A DNA stretch of 64,000 bases from Microvirga antarctica (GCF_017921815.1 NZ_JAGEMM010000001.1:496001-560000); one strand, 5' to 3'. Shown: positions 44,452 to 52,491, counted from the stretch's first letter. Notes: generated from the sequence alone by a model not told the origin. A program made the numbers and translations.

Positions 44452-45831
44452 TCATCGCCGGGCGCGCCAATCCTGCCATCGCGCCTGCGCGATGGCGAAT
44501 GACGGCGCCGCCTGTGCGAAGGTGTGGAACGGAATCGCGCGCGCAGGGGCCTGAGGCACGGGCAGCGCGGAGAGCGGGGTTCCGAGGGCTGCATTCGCCA
44601 TAACCTCGCCCAACATCGCCGTCATCGCGACGCCGCGACCATTGCAGCCGATGCCGCCGATGAAGCCTGGACCGAATTCGTAGAGATGGGGCAGAAAATC
44701 GGTGGTCATCGCAGCCACCCCGCGCCAGACATGTTCCACCTTCGGTACGAAGCCGAGGGAGAGTTCCTCGGCGAGGCGATCCACAATCCCACTTGCCATG
44801 CGCTCATGGGCTCCGATGGGAAAGAGCGACATGCCGCCGCTGATCAGACGATCGTCCCGGTCAAGCCGGTAGGTGAACAGGTTTGAACGCGTGTCGGAGA
44901 CGGGATGCCGTTGCGGCGAAAAACGCGCAACGACGTCCTTCGGCAGGGGCGCGGTGGCAATCTGGTAGACGGACAACGGAACAATGGCGCGATAGAGCCG
45001 ACGCGCGATTCCAACCTTACCCGCATTGGTGCAGAGCAGGACTCGCCGCGCCGTGATCCGACCGCCGGCCGTTTGCAGAACCCAGTTGTCGCCCATTCGC
45101 TCGACGGACATGACAGGAGCGTCTTCCTTGATCAGCGCGCCAGCCGCAAGAGCTGCCCGCGCGAGACCATAGGCATAGCTCAACGGATGGATCGTGCCGC
45201 CCGTTGGATCGAACAGGGCGCCACGATAGCCGCGGACACCGGTGAGTGAGGCCGTCTCGGCTGCATCGAGATATCGCAAGGGCCGACCAAGCGCCTGCCA
45301 GCTTGCCACGCGGGCTTTCAGCGCCCCGGCCATCTGGTCCGAATGGGCCGGCTGCAGCCACCCGGTCTGCGCCGCATCGCAATCGATCTTGTTGTCGCGG
45401 GCAGTGGAGAACACGCGCTCCCCACCTTGGCTGACCAGATCGAGCAACGCGCGGCCGCGTTCCGCCCCAAGCTTCCGATTGACGGTGTCGGGATCGGCCT
45501 TGGCGAAATTGGGAACGACAAAGCCTGCGTTGAAGCCGCTGGCGCCACTGCCAATTGCCTCGGCCTCCAGCACCATGACCGACGATCCGCTGCGCGCGAT
45601 ATGAAGCGCCGCCGTCAAGCCGGTGAAGCCCGCGCCGATCACAGCCACGTCGACCGACCGATCGCCAGCGATCGTCGGGAGAGTCGGCTTCGGCGTCGAC
45701 GTCTGCCACCAGAGTGTCCGCTGATGCTCCTGCATTCCGCCCGGCATGGTGATGAATCCGCTTCGGTCATGGTCTGGATCAGGCACAAACCGCGAGACCG
45801 CTTGTCCGATCATGCCGCAATCTTTATGCAT
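44452..45831 (-). CDS. FAD-dependent amine/amino acid oxidoreductase (DAO family)
   Basis: A 459-residue DadA/PuuB-like oxidase. The dinucleotide motif is VDVAVIGAGFTGLTAALHIARSGSSVMVLEA near residue 60. SGASGFNAGFVVPNF is the conserved GASGRN-like flavin segment, and a C-terminal FIGGIGCNGRGVAMTAMLGEVMA binds FAD. It oxidises a secondary or primary amine. The start is uncertain: in-frame ATGs exist at 45831, 45813 and further in, and none has a strong ribosome site. It diverges from the Rid protein gene only 36 bases away across a shared operator, which fits an oxidase whose imine product the Rid protein handles. Confidence 0.9.
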   Translation of the reverse strand: MHKDCGMIGQAVSRFVPDPDHDRSGFITMPGGMQEHQRTLWWQTSTPKPTLPTIAGDRSVDVAVIGAGFTGLTAALHIARSGSSVMVLEAEAIGSGASGFNAGFVVPNFAKADPDTVNRKLGAERGRALLDLVSQGGERVFSTARDNKIDCDAAQTGWLQPAHSDQMAGALKARVASWQALGRPLRYLDAAETASLTGVRGYRGALFDPTGGTIHPLSYAYGLARAALAAGALIKEDAPVMSVERMGDNWVLQTAGGRITARRVLLCTNAGKVGIARRLYRAIVPLSVYQIATAPLPKDVVARFSPQRHPVSDTRSNLFTYRLDRDDRLISGGMSLFPIGAHERMASGIVDRLAEELSLGFVPKVEHVWRGVAAMTTDFLPHLYEFGPGFIGGIGCNGRGVAMTAMLGEVMANAALGTPLSALPVPQAPARAIPFHTFAQAAPSFAIAQARWQDWRARR

Positions 45832-45845
45832 AGGGCGTCGATTTA

Positions 45846-45859
45846 TTTCAAGATTAAAG
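45846..45859. promoter_or_regulatory. Shared operator, copy 3 (TTTCAAGATTAAAG)
   Basis: The motif sits in the 36-base gap between the divergent FAD oxidase and Rid genes. Its right edge runs into the Rid ribosome site (AAAGGAAA), so a bound protein would cover promoter and leader of both genes. Confidence 0.65.
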
Positions 45860-45867
45860 GAAATTCC

Positions 45868-46251
45868 ATGGCTCGCTGGACCATTTCATCAGGCTCGAAG
45901 TTCGAAGAGCTGGCCGGCTATTCCCGCGCCGTCGTGGACGGAGAATGGATCTTCGTCTCGGGCACAGCCGGCTACGACTTCGCCTCGAACACCATCTCGG
46001 ACGACGCTGCCGAGCAGACCCGCCAATGTTTGGCGACTATCTCGGCGACCTTGGAGAAGGCGCACGCGTCGTTGAAGGATGTGGTGCGGGTGCGCGTTTA
46101 TGTGGCCGCGCGCGAGGACGTCATGGCCGTATCAAGGGTTCTGGGAGCGGCCTTCTCAGACCCGCGGCCCACCAACACCACAATCGTGTGCGGATTTGCC
46201 ATGGAGGAGATGAAGGTCGAACTCGAAGTCACTGCTCTCAAGCGCGCCTGA
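45868..46251 (+). CDS. Rid family protein lacking the deaminase arginine
   Basis: A 127-residue Rid-family protein. It starts MARWTISSGSKFEELAGYSRAVVDGEWIFVSGTAGYD, followed by AAEQTRQCLATISATLEKAHASLKDVVRVRVYV and the ending MKVELEVTALKRA. The segment aligned to PAR(S/T) in RidA reads RPTNTT, with Asn at the arginine position, so the classical imine deaminase activity is doubtful. The ribosome site AAAGGA precedes ATG at 45868. It is followed by the ornithine-cyclodeaminase homologue and diverges from an amine oxidase, a context of imine chemistry. Confidence 0.88.
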   Translation: MARWTISSGSKFEELAGYSRAVVDGEWIFVSGTAGYDFASNTISDDAAEQTRQCLATISATLEKAHASLKDVVRVRVYVAAREDVMAVSRVLGAAFSDPRPTNTTIVCGFAMEEMKVELEVTALKRA

Positions 46252-46283
46252 TCGCGGCGGGTCGAACAGTCCGGGAGTTGTCG

Positions 46284-47246
46284 ATGCTGATCCTGAATGG
46301 AAACGATGTCAGAGCCGTGCTCACGATGGCCGATTGCATCTGCGTCATGGACGATGTCCTGCGCGGCCTGGCCGACGGCACTTACTGGCAACCGCCCCGC
46401 GCGCAGATCCAGTTCGACGGCGCATCCTCTTTGATGGGCCTGATGCCGGCGTTTCGAAGCGGGCCAGACCCACTTTGGGGTTTCAAACACATCATCGTCG
46501 CGCCGGGCAATCGCGCGCGCGGTCTGGACTCCCATCAAGGCGCCGTGCTGCTCAACGACGGAGAGACAGGGCAATTGATGGCAGTTGTCGACGCCACCGC
46601 CATCACGTCGATTCGGACGGCGGCAGTGTCTGCAGTCGCAACCCGGGCGCTGGCACGGCCAGATGCCGCGCAAATTGCCATCATCGGGACGGGACATCAG
46701 GCGTCAGCCCATGTGGAGGCCATGCGGCACATCTTGCCGAACGCCGGAATCGTGATTGGCGCGCGTTCACCCGAGAGCGCCCGGGCCTTTGCCGACGCAA
46801 CCGGCACAGTGGCCGCCCATTCGATTGAAGACGCGGTTGCCGAGGCCGACGTGATCTGCACGCTCACCACTGCCAAGACGCCTATCCTGAAGTGCTCATG
46901 GATCAAGCCGGGATGCCATGTGAATGCGGTCGGAACCAGCCAGCCCAGCGCTCGCGAGATTGACGGCGAATTGCTGTCGGCCGCGGCGGTTTTTGTGGAT
47001 TCCCGCGCCCAGGCTGACATTGAATGCGGAGAGTATCTGCTCGCGCTGAATGAGGGGTCATACCCGGCTGACCGCGGCCTCACGGAACTCGGAGACGTCC
47101 TGACGGGTCGCCAGCCGGGACGCCCCCATGACGAGAGCATCACGCTGTTCAAATCGCTGGGGCTTGCGGTTGAAGACCTGGCCGCCGCCGAATTTGCGGT
47201 CAGGCGCGCGACCGAGCGACAGATCGGCAGTGTCGTTGCCTGGTAA
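46284..47246 (+). CDS. Ornithine cyclodeaminase/mu-crystallin family protein
   Basis: A 320-residue NAD(P)-binding enzyme. It has the N-terminal LILNGNDVRAVLTMADCICVMDD, a substrate-side Lys in WGFKHIIVAPGN, TAITSIRTAAVSAVATRALARPDA, and the Rossmann motif IAIIGTGHQASAHVEAM. HVNAVGTSQPSAREID follows near the C-terminus. Members act as ornithine cyclodeaminase, alanine dehydrogenase or ketimine/imine reductases. With an adjacent Rid protein and amine oxidase, ketimine reduction is a good alternative to cyclodeamination (inference). It ends 12 bases before a convergent gene. Confidence 0.92.
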   Translation: MLILNGNDVRAVLTMADCICVMDDVLRGLADGTYWQPPRAQIQFDGASSLMGLMPAFRSGPDPLWGFKHIIVAPGNRARGLDSHQGAVLLNDGETGQLMAVVDATAITSIRTAAVSAVATRALARPDAAQIAIIGTGHQASAHVEAMRHILPNAGIVIGARSPESARAFADATGTVAAHSIEDAVAEADVICTLTTAKTPILKCSWIKPGCHVNAVGTSQPSAREIDGELLSAAAVFVDSRAQADIECGEYLLALNEGSYPADRGLTELGDVLTGRQPGRPHDESITLFKSLGLAVEDLAAAEFAVRRATERQIGSVVAW

Positions 47247-47258
47247 CGAATTGTCGGC

Positions 47259-48803
47259 TTAGCCTTCCGGCGTCGTCAGCGGGACGCCAAGCATCGCTCG
47301 CCGCTTGAGCCACGGGCTGGCCCGGTAGCGCGGGTCGCCATAGAACGCGTGGCAGGCGGCGAGAATATCGAGAATGCGCCGCGGGCCCAGCTCGTCACCG
47401 AACCGCAACGACCCACGCGGATAGCCGAGCGCGATCTCGGTGGCACGGTTGATATCCTCAGGCGCGCCGATCCGCTGCTGGGCGATGTCGGCGCCGATAT
47501 TGACGATGCAAGCCACGATGCGCTGAGCGATGAAGCCCGGGCTGTCATGGATGACCGTCACGGGGGTGCCGTCGGCGGCGAGAAGCGCTTGCGCGGTGAA
47601 AAGCACAGCGGGCTTTGTCACCGGGGTTCGCATCAACGTGCGCCGCCGGTCCAGGCCAAGCAGACAATCGACAGCAACAGACCGCGTCGGATCCAGCCCC
47701 TCGGCGAGGGATGCCGTCGTTGTGTCCTCCCCAAAGGGCGTCAGCATGATGACAGCCTCGTCCGACGGACGGGGCGTCGTCTCAACCGTTGCGCCGGCAC
47801 GCGCCAGTCGGTCTCGCAGGTCTCCTGCAACATCGGGAAACCGGCCAGACACCCAAACCGCAGGCGCGCCTTCGACCGGTGCAACACTGAGTTCAGCTGG
47901 CTTTTCGGCTTTGCCGTCCCGATAGGTGTAGAAACCACCGCCGGACTTGCGCCCGTACAGACCTGCGGCGACCCGCTGCGTCGTGAGAGCATTGGGACGA
48001 TAGCGTGGCTCGTCGTAATACTGCCGGTAGATCGACTCCATCACCAGGCTCGAGACATCGAGGCCGGTAAGGTCGAACAACTCGAAGGGGCCCATGCGAA
48101 AGCCGGCGCTGTCCGTCATCACCCGGTCGATATCGGCAAAACTGGCGATGCCCTCCGAGGCAATCCTCAGCGCCTCCGTACCAAAACCACGGCCGGCGTG
48201 ATTGACAAGAAAGCCGGGTGTGTCGGTGGCGCGCACGGGCAGATGCCCCATCCGGTTCGCCAGAGCCGTCAGCCTGACGAGCGCGTCCTCGTCAGTCCTC
48301 GCACCGCCGATCACCTCGACCAGTCGCATGAGCGGGACCGGGTTGAAGAAGTGAAAGCCTGCGATGCGTTGCGGCCGGCGGGCCTTTGCCGCAATGGCTG
48401 TGACGGACAAGGACGAGGTGTTGGTGGCAAGAACGCAGTCGTCCCGCACCACGGCTTCGAGACAGTCCATCACCCGATGTTTCACATCGAGACTTTCCGC
48501 CACGGCCTCGATCACGACGTCGCATGCCGAGAAGCCGGCGAATGCTGTGCCGGATCCCACACCGGCCGCGACGATCCTGCCAATCGCGGCCTCGGCTTCG
48601 GCGAGCGAGAGCGTTCCCTTCGTAGCCTTGCGCCGCAGCATGTCGGCGCAGAATTGAAGCGCCTCCGCCACCGCCTCGGGGCTTTGATCCGTGAGGATGA
48701 CTTGGATGCCCGCTTCGGCAGCCACCTGCGCGATGCCCCTGCCCATCAGGCCGGCGCCGACCACGCCCAGAATCAACTCAGGCGCGGGAATGGGTGAGGT
48801 CAT
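47259..48803 (-). CDS. 3-hydroxyacyl-CoA dehydrogenase (PaaH/PaaC-like, long form)
   Basis: A 514-residue protein. The N-terminal NAD domain has GVVGAGLMGRGIAQVAAEAG and the conserved LATNTSSLSVTAIA with FHFFNPVPLMRLVEVI, whose His is catalytic. The first 3HCDH C-terminal domain follows (DTPGFLVNHAGRGFGTEALRI) and a second 3HCDH domain near residues 420-510 (DSPGFIAQRIVACIVNIGAD). This two-C-domain layout and length fit phenylacetate-pathway and related long enzymes. It oxidises a 3-hydroxyacyl-CoA to the 3-oxo form, linking the island to CoA-ester breakdown. It is a separate unit behind a strong terminator. Confidence 0.94.
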   Translation of the reverse strand: MTSPIPAPELILGVVGAGLMGRGIAQVAAEAGIQVILTDQSPEAVAEALQFCADMLRRKATKGTLSLAEAEAAIGRIVAAGVGSGTAFAGFSACDVVIEAVAESLDVKHRVMDCLEAVVRDDCVLATNTSSLSVTAIAAKARRPQRIAGFHFFNPVPLMRLVEVIGGARTDEDALVRLTALANRMGHLPVRATDTPGFLVNHAGRGFGTEALRIASEGIASFADIDRVMTDSAGFRMGPFELFDLTGLDVSSLVMESIYRQYYDEPRYRPNALTTQRVAAGLYGRKSGGGFYTYRDGKAEKPAELSVAPVEGAPAVWVSGRFPDVAGDLRDRLARAGATVETTPRPSDEAVIMLTPFGEDTTTASLAEGLDPTRSVAVDCLLGLDRRRTLMRTPVTKPAVLFTAQALLAADGTPVTVIHDSPGFIAQRIVACIVNIGADIAQQRIGAPEDINRATEIALGYPRGSLRFGDELGPRRILDILAACHAFYGDPRYRASPWLKRRAMLGVPLTTPEG

Positions 48804-48836
48804 GGCAGATGTCCATCATCATGGGCTCTCAAAAGT

Positions 48837-48869
48837 CCGGGCGCTGCGCGTGAGACGCGCAGCGCCCGG
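48837..48869 (-). terminator. Rho-independent terminator of the aldolase-cyclase unit
   Basis: A perfect 15-base stem (left arm CCGGGCGCTGCGCGT) with a 3-base loop lies 25 bases past the minus-strand stop at 48894. On the minus strand the stem is followed by ACTTTTGA, a short U-run. It separates this unit from the 3-hydroxyacyl-CoA dehydrogenase gene. Confidence 0.85.
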
Positions 48870-48893
48870 CTGACCATGTCGGCGTGAGAATGA

Positions 48894-50480
48894 TCAGGAC
48901 GCCACGAGGGCGAGAACGCGCAGCGGGCTGCCGGAACCCTTCTCGATCTTCAGCGGCGGGGTCACGAGGATGGCGCCGGTCGGCGGAAGCTGATCGAGAT
49001 TGCATAGGCTGGCGAGGCCGAACTTGTTGGCACCGTGCATCAGGTTATGGGCCGGGAATGCCGGTTCAAAGGCGAAGCCCTGGCCGGCATCGGTGCCGAC
49101 AGCCTCCACACCCCAGCCATTCACGTTGCGCTGTTCGACGAGGAACTTGATCGCAGCCGCGCTCGGACCGGGCGTATGCGGCCCGTCTTCCTTGTTGTTC
49201 ATGAAGGCTGCCGGATCCTCGCGCTTGGACCAATCGGTGCGCATGAGAACCCATGATCCATCGGGGATACGGCCATGTTGCTTCTCCCAGGCTTCAATAT
49301 GCGAGGGCTCGAGCGTGAACAGGTCATTGGCGGCTGCTTCCTTGGAGCAGTCGATGACGACGGCCGGCGCAATCAGGCGCTGAACGGGGATCGTATCGGT
49401 AAAACCGTCGGCGTGATGCTGGCCCGTGACCCAATGGACAGGGGCATCAAAATGTGTGCCCGTGTGCTCGCCGCAGGCAATATTGTTCCAATACCATCCG
49501 GGACCGCGCTCGTCGTATTTCGAAATCTCCAGCATCCGGAACGGATTGGAGGGAGCGAATTCCGGCGGCAACTGGATGACCGGCGTTGAGGGTCGCAGGG
49601 TCTGGGTGAGATCGACCACGCGGATGCGGCCATCGGCGATGCCGGCTGCGAATTCGACCAGAAGATTGCTGCTCATGCTTGCGCTCCTTGCGGCTGCGGC
49701 CTGTTGGCCTTTGCGGATTGCGGCTGTTTCGGTAGAAAACTGCGTCATGGACGTCGAGAAGCCTCGCGCCGCCACGTCGATGTCATTGGCAACGACGACG
49801 AGCGCATAGCCCTCCTTCGTGCGTTTTGCCGCCGCCTCGGCGCTGGGCGTGAAAATTCCACAGGGGACGCCGGCATTGCGGCAGGCCTGGAACACCGTAC
49901 GACACGCGTCCTCGTGCCGCGAGTCGATCTTGGGGAAGCAACCGAGCGACAGGGCGAGGTCACCCGTGCCGATCAGGACAAAATCGATGCCGGGGGTGTT
50001 GGCGATGGCAGCGGCATTGCGCACGCCGCGTTCGGTCTCGATCATGACGCCGACGACCGTGCGGGCATTGGCATTGGCGTGATAGGCCGCAAAATCGCCC
50101 TTCAGCGGACGCACACCGCCGCCGGAACGGTGGCCATGGGGCGGAAAGCGTGAGGCTGCCACGGCCTGGGCTGCTTGTTCGTCAGTCTCGATGAGAGGAA
50201 CGAGAACCCCTTCTGCCCCGGTGTCGAGAGCCTGGCTGATCGACGAATGAGCATTGTCAGCGGTGCGGATCAAGACCGGCGTCCGGCCGACGGCCGCGAC
50301 CGCGTGCTCGATCGTGCCCCGATCCCAGAGGCCATGCTGCGCATCGATGACCATGGCGTCCGGACGAGCCTCATCCGATATCTCGACCAGCGCGCTGGAA
50401 CCGACAGCGAACCAGAAAACGCCGATGGGCCCGCCCTGTTTCAGTCGCGCCCGCAATGTCAGGCCATCACGCTCATACAT
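48894..50480 (-). CDS. HpcH/HpaI-type aldolase fused in frame to a putative cyclase (KynB-like)
   Basis: A 528-residue frame with two recognisable enzymes. Residues 1-268 are an HpaI-type class II aldolase: DAMVIDAQHGLWD (metal or substrate region, with Gln where Glu is usual), EGVLVPLIETDEQAAQAV, VVGVMIETERGV and DFVLIGTGDLALSLG. Residues 269-528 are a cyclase/KynB-like metal hydrolase: IRVVDLTQTLRPSTPV then GEHTGTHFDAPVHW (HxGTHxDxPxH), with a late GVDT-like region GVEAVGTDAG. At the junction AAGGAG stands 8 bases before an in-frame ATG (49676), so the cyclase may also be made alone. Probable roles: retro-aldol cleavage of a hydroxy-oxoacid and hydrolysis of an amide or lactone. The GntR gene upstream likely regulates it. 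Confidence 0.88.
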   Translation of the reverse strand: MYERDGLTLRARLKQGGPIGVFWFAVGSSALVEISDEARPDAMVIDAQHGLWDRGTIEHAVAAVGRTPVLIRTADNAHSSISQALDTGAEGVLVPLIETDEQAAQAVAASRFPPHGHRSGGGVRPLKGDFAAYHANANARTVVGVMIETERGVRNAAAIANTPGIDFVLIGTGDLALSLGCFPKIDSRHEDACRTVFQACRNAGVPCGIFTPSAEAAAKRTKEGYALVVVANDIDVAARGFSTSMTQFSTETAAIRKGQQAAAARSASMSSNLLVEFAAGIADGRIRVVDLTQTLRPSTPVIQLPPEFAPSNPFRMLEISKYDERGPGWYWNNIACGEHTGTHFDAPVHWVTGQHHADGFTDTIPVQRLIAPAVVIDCSKEAAANDLFTLEPSHIEAWEKQHGRIPDGSWVLMRTDWSKREDPAAFMNNKEDGPHTPGPSAAAIKFLVEQRNVNGWGVEAVGTDAGQGFAFEPAFPAHNLMHGANKFGLASLCNLDQLPPTGAILVTPPLKIEKGSGSPLRVLALVAS

Positions 50481-50541
50481 GCTTTACTCCCTTACGCTGA
50501 ACCGTTGGTGTCTTGGCTGTGGACGGCGATGCCGTCTTGTC

Positions 50542-51210
50542 CTAATGCTTCAGGAAGAAACTCTTCTCAGCCTCGGCGATGAACACGACCATGTGGTCCT
50601 GGGCGGCGATGGCATCTCGGCGCAGGAAGGCGTCGTAGAGTTTGGCCATGCCATTGATCACGATCGGTTGGGTCGACGGATCGCGCAGGGTGCCGAAGCG
50701 AACAACCTGCACATGATCGGCGAAGCGGGAGATGGTGGCTGCCAGGCGCGCGTTGCGCACTGCGCCAAGCCACGTTTCGCGAAACGCCACATTGGCGACC
50801 GAAAGCTCGATGGCATCACTCGCCGCGAGAGCCGCGCGCGCCCGCTCAAGTGCATCCTTCAGGAGCTCATCGCCCTGCGCGTCGAGGTCTCGCGCCGCAT
50901 TGGCGGCGGCCCGCGGCTCCAGCAGCTTGCGGACTTCGAAGATGTCTGTGATGTCGGCAAGCGTGAGACGTGGAAGCGCGAAGCCCCGCGTGGTGCCGAC
51001 GACGTAGCCCTCGTTCATCAACTGCAGGAGAGCTTCGCGGACAGGCATCCGGGACACGCCCATCGCCTCGGCGATGTTCACGTCGATCAGGCGCTCGTCA
51101 GGTCCCACCTCGCCTCTCTGCAACCGGCCGCGGAGGTCAAGGTAGATCTGTTGGCGAAGGCTGTCGGGGCGTCCCGCAAAACGCCCAGCTGGTTCAGATT
51201 GCGCCGTCAT
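50542..51210 (-). CDS. GntR-family transcriptional regulator with FCD domain
   Basis: A 222-residue regulator. The winged helix is LRQQIYLDLRGRLQRGEVGPDERLIDVNIAEAMGVSRMPVREALLQLMNEGYVV. The FCD domain includes IFEVRKLLEPRAAANAARDLDAQ and a helix beginning VANVAFRETWLGAVRN. ATG at 51210 has GAGGAG upstream; an upstream in-frame ATG lies in the promoter palindrome. It precedes the aldolase-cyclase gene by 61 bases on the same strand. It closely resembles the GntR at 60.9 kb in length and domain wording (IFEVRKL/IFDVRSL), and both leaders share GAATACAGTTTA. Confidence 0.92.
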   Translation of the reverse strand: MTAQSEPAGRFAGRPDSLRQQIYLDLRGRLQRGEVGPDERLIDVNIAEAMGVSRMPVREALLQLMNEGYVVGTTRGFALPRLTLADITDIFEVRKLLEPRAAANAARDLDAQGDELLKDALERARAALAASDAIELSVANVAFRETWLGAVRNARLAATISRFADHVQVVRFGTLRDPSTQPIVINGMAKLYDAFLRRDAIAAQDHMVVFIAEAEKSFFLKH

Positions 51211-51225
51211 GGCCCAGGCTCCTCT

Positions 51226-51245
51226 TAAACTGTATTCAATATACA
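51226..51245. promoter_or_regulatory. Putative GntR autoregulatory operator TGTAT-N5-ATACA
   Basis: TGTAT-N5-ATACA (51231-51245) lies just upstream of the GntR ribosome site. Reading toward the gene it includes GAATACAGTTTA, which recurs at 61672-61683 next to the related GntR. Self-binding is inferred from position. Confidence 0.45.
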
Positions 51246-51481
51246 TTTTGAGAAGCCCGCAAGGAATTCGTTTACCTTTTGGCTGCCGCTGCGGAGTCTC
51301 GACCGATAACGGGAGCTCTAAGCCATTGTTTTAATAAACGTTAATCATATGCGAACGATGGTCCACCCACAGGCCCGCGCGCCGGCTGGCCCTCATCCGG
51401 GCCGTGGGGACCCTTTCTGTCAGGCAGTTGGGAGGGAGCGCCGAGTCATAGCGCTTGACGGCGGGCACGGAACACGAAACA

Positions 51482-51495
51482 TTTTAAACTTAAAG
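51482..51495. promoter_or_regulatory. Shared operator, copy 4 (TTTTAAACTTAAAG), in the gap 51211-51538
   Basis: This lies 43 bases before the EthD-like gene and is nearly identical to copy 2. The 328-base gap otherwise holds only the GntR promoter repeat at its left end; no gene was found in it. Confidence 0.7.
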
Positions 51496-51538
51496 CATAT
51501 CGTTTGGGTCTCCCGGCGATCAGCAGTGAGGAAACCCC

Positions 51539-52243
51539 ATGTCGTGGATCTGCGAAATTGCCGTCACGGGGAGCACAGACCTTCGATCCGGACTGCGCGA
51601 CTGGCAGGCCAACAACGAGCGACGCTTTGCCGAGTTACCGGGCCTGTCGGCCGCCGATTTCTACATTCCAACTGAACAGGCCAGTCAAGATCCGTTCAAT
51701 CACGAAGTCGCTGGGCCGCTGCTGATCGTCATGCTCGAATTCGCGAGCGAAACTGCCCTGCGCGCTGCTTTGGCCGAGGCGACAATCGCGAGCGGTCTTG
51801 CCACGCTGCCGCCCGGACTTGCGGCCACCGCCAGTGTCTTCGAACGCGCCTTCTATCCCGTTGCCGATGACGAAACCGCAGCACCCCTGAAAGCACCCGT
51901 CTCCTACGTGGTGCGCTATCATTTGCCCGCAGACGATGAGGCCGCTTTCATCAGGAATTACGTCGACAGCCATCCGCCGACACAGGCAAAGCTGCCCGGC
52001 ATTCGCGCGATCATGTGCTACTTTCCCCGTCCGGACATCACGGTGCTCGGCGTGGCGGCCGTCGATTATCTCGTCGGCAACGAGGTCGTGTTCGACACCG
52101 TGCAGGATTTCAACGCAGCCATGAAATCGCCCGTCCGCCACGAATTGCGCGCCCATTTCAAGGAGTTTCCTCCTTTTTCCGGCGCGAACACTCACTTCCT
52201 GATGCATCGCCGCCGTCTTCTGCCGCTGACACCCGCCATCTGA
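51539..52243 (+). CDS. EthD-like tandem dimeric alpha/beta-barrel protein, function unknown
   Basis: A 234-residue soluble protein that looks like two ferredoxin-like halves. The second half (YVVRYHLPADDEAAFIRNYVDSHPPTQAKLPGIRAIMCYFPRP) has the Y-x-H-P-x(6)-LPGIR pattern of EthD-type proteins. The first half has a weaker match around WICEIAVTG and AGPLLIVMLEFASETALRAAL. EthD-like proteins accompany oxidative catabolic gene clusters; their reaction is often unknown. GTGAGGAAA supplies the ribosome site for the ATG at 51539. It carries a copy of the shared operator and appears monocistronic. Confidence 0.65.
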   Translation: MSWICEIAVTGSTDLRSGLRDWQANNERRFAELPGLSAADFYIPTEQASQDPFNHEVAGPLLIVMLEFASETALRAALAEATIASGLATLPPGLAATASVFERAFYPVADDETAAPLKAPVSYVVRYHLPADDEAAFIRNYVDSHPPTQAKLPGIRAIMCYFPRPDITVLGVAAVDYLVGNEVVFDTVQDFNAAMKSPVRHELRAHFKEFPPFSGANTHFLMHRRRLLPLTPAI

Positions 52244-52308
52244 TGCTTCCCTGCGCAGCGTTCGCCCAAAGATACCCCATCGGCGCTGTTGCGGCCGAAG
52301 AGAATTCA

Positions 52309-52322
52309 TTTTAGGCTTGAAG
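52309..52322. promoter_or_regulatory. Shared operator, copy 5 (TTTTAGGCTTGAAG)
   Basis: This is in the 248-base gap before the third peptide-type importer, 169 bases from its ATG. Its right half CTTGAAG is identical to copy 1, which also precedes a family 5 binding protein. Confidence 0.65.
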
Positions 52323-52491
52323 TAATTTCCAGACGAGAACGGTGCCCGCGGCAACCGGGTTCGCGTCGCCCCGCACGGGACGCGAAAACGAATTCCCAGC
52401 CGAAGGCCGGGAAGCCCGCAGAGGCTCCGCAAAAGACGACGCCTCATCGAGCCGTCCGGCCTTCGATCAGGCTCATCAACAGAGGGTCGAC

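Noticed and set aside
47349-48797. A 482-codon open frame antisense to the 3-hydroxyacyl-CoA dehydrogenase
   Set aside because: Shadow of a clearly identified enzyme; no motif of its own.
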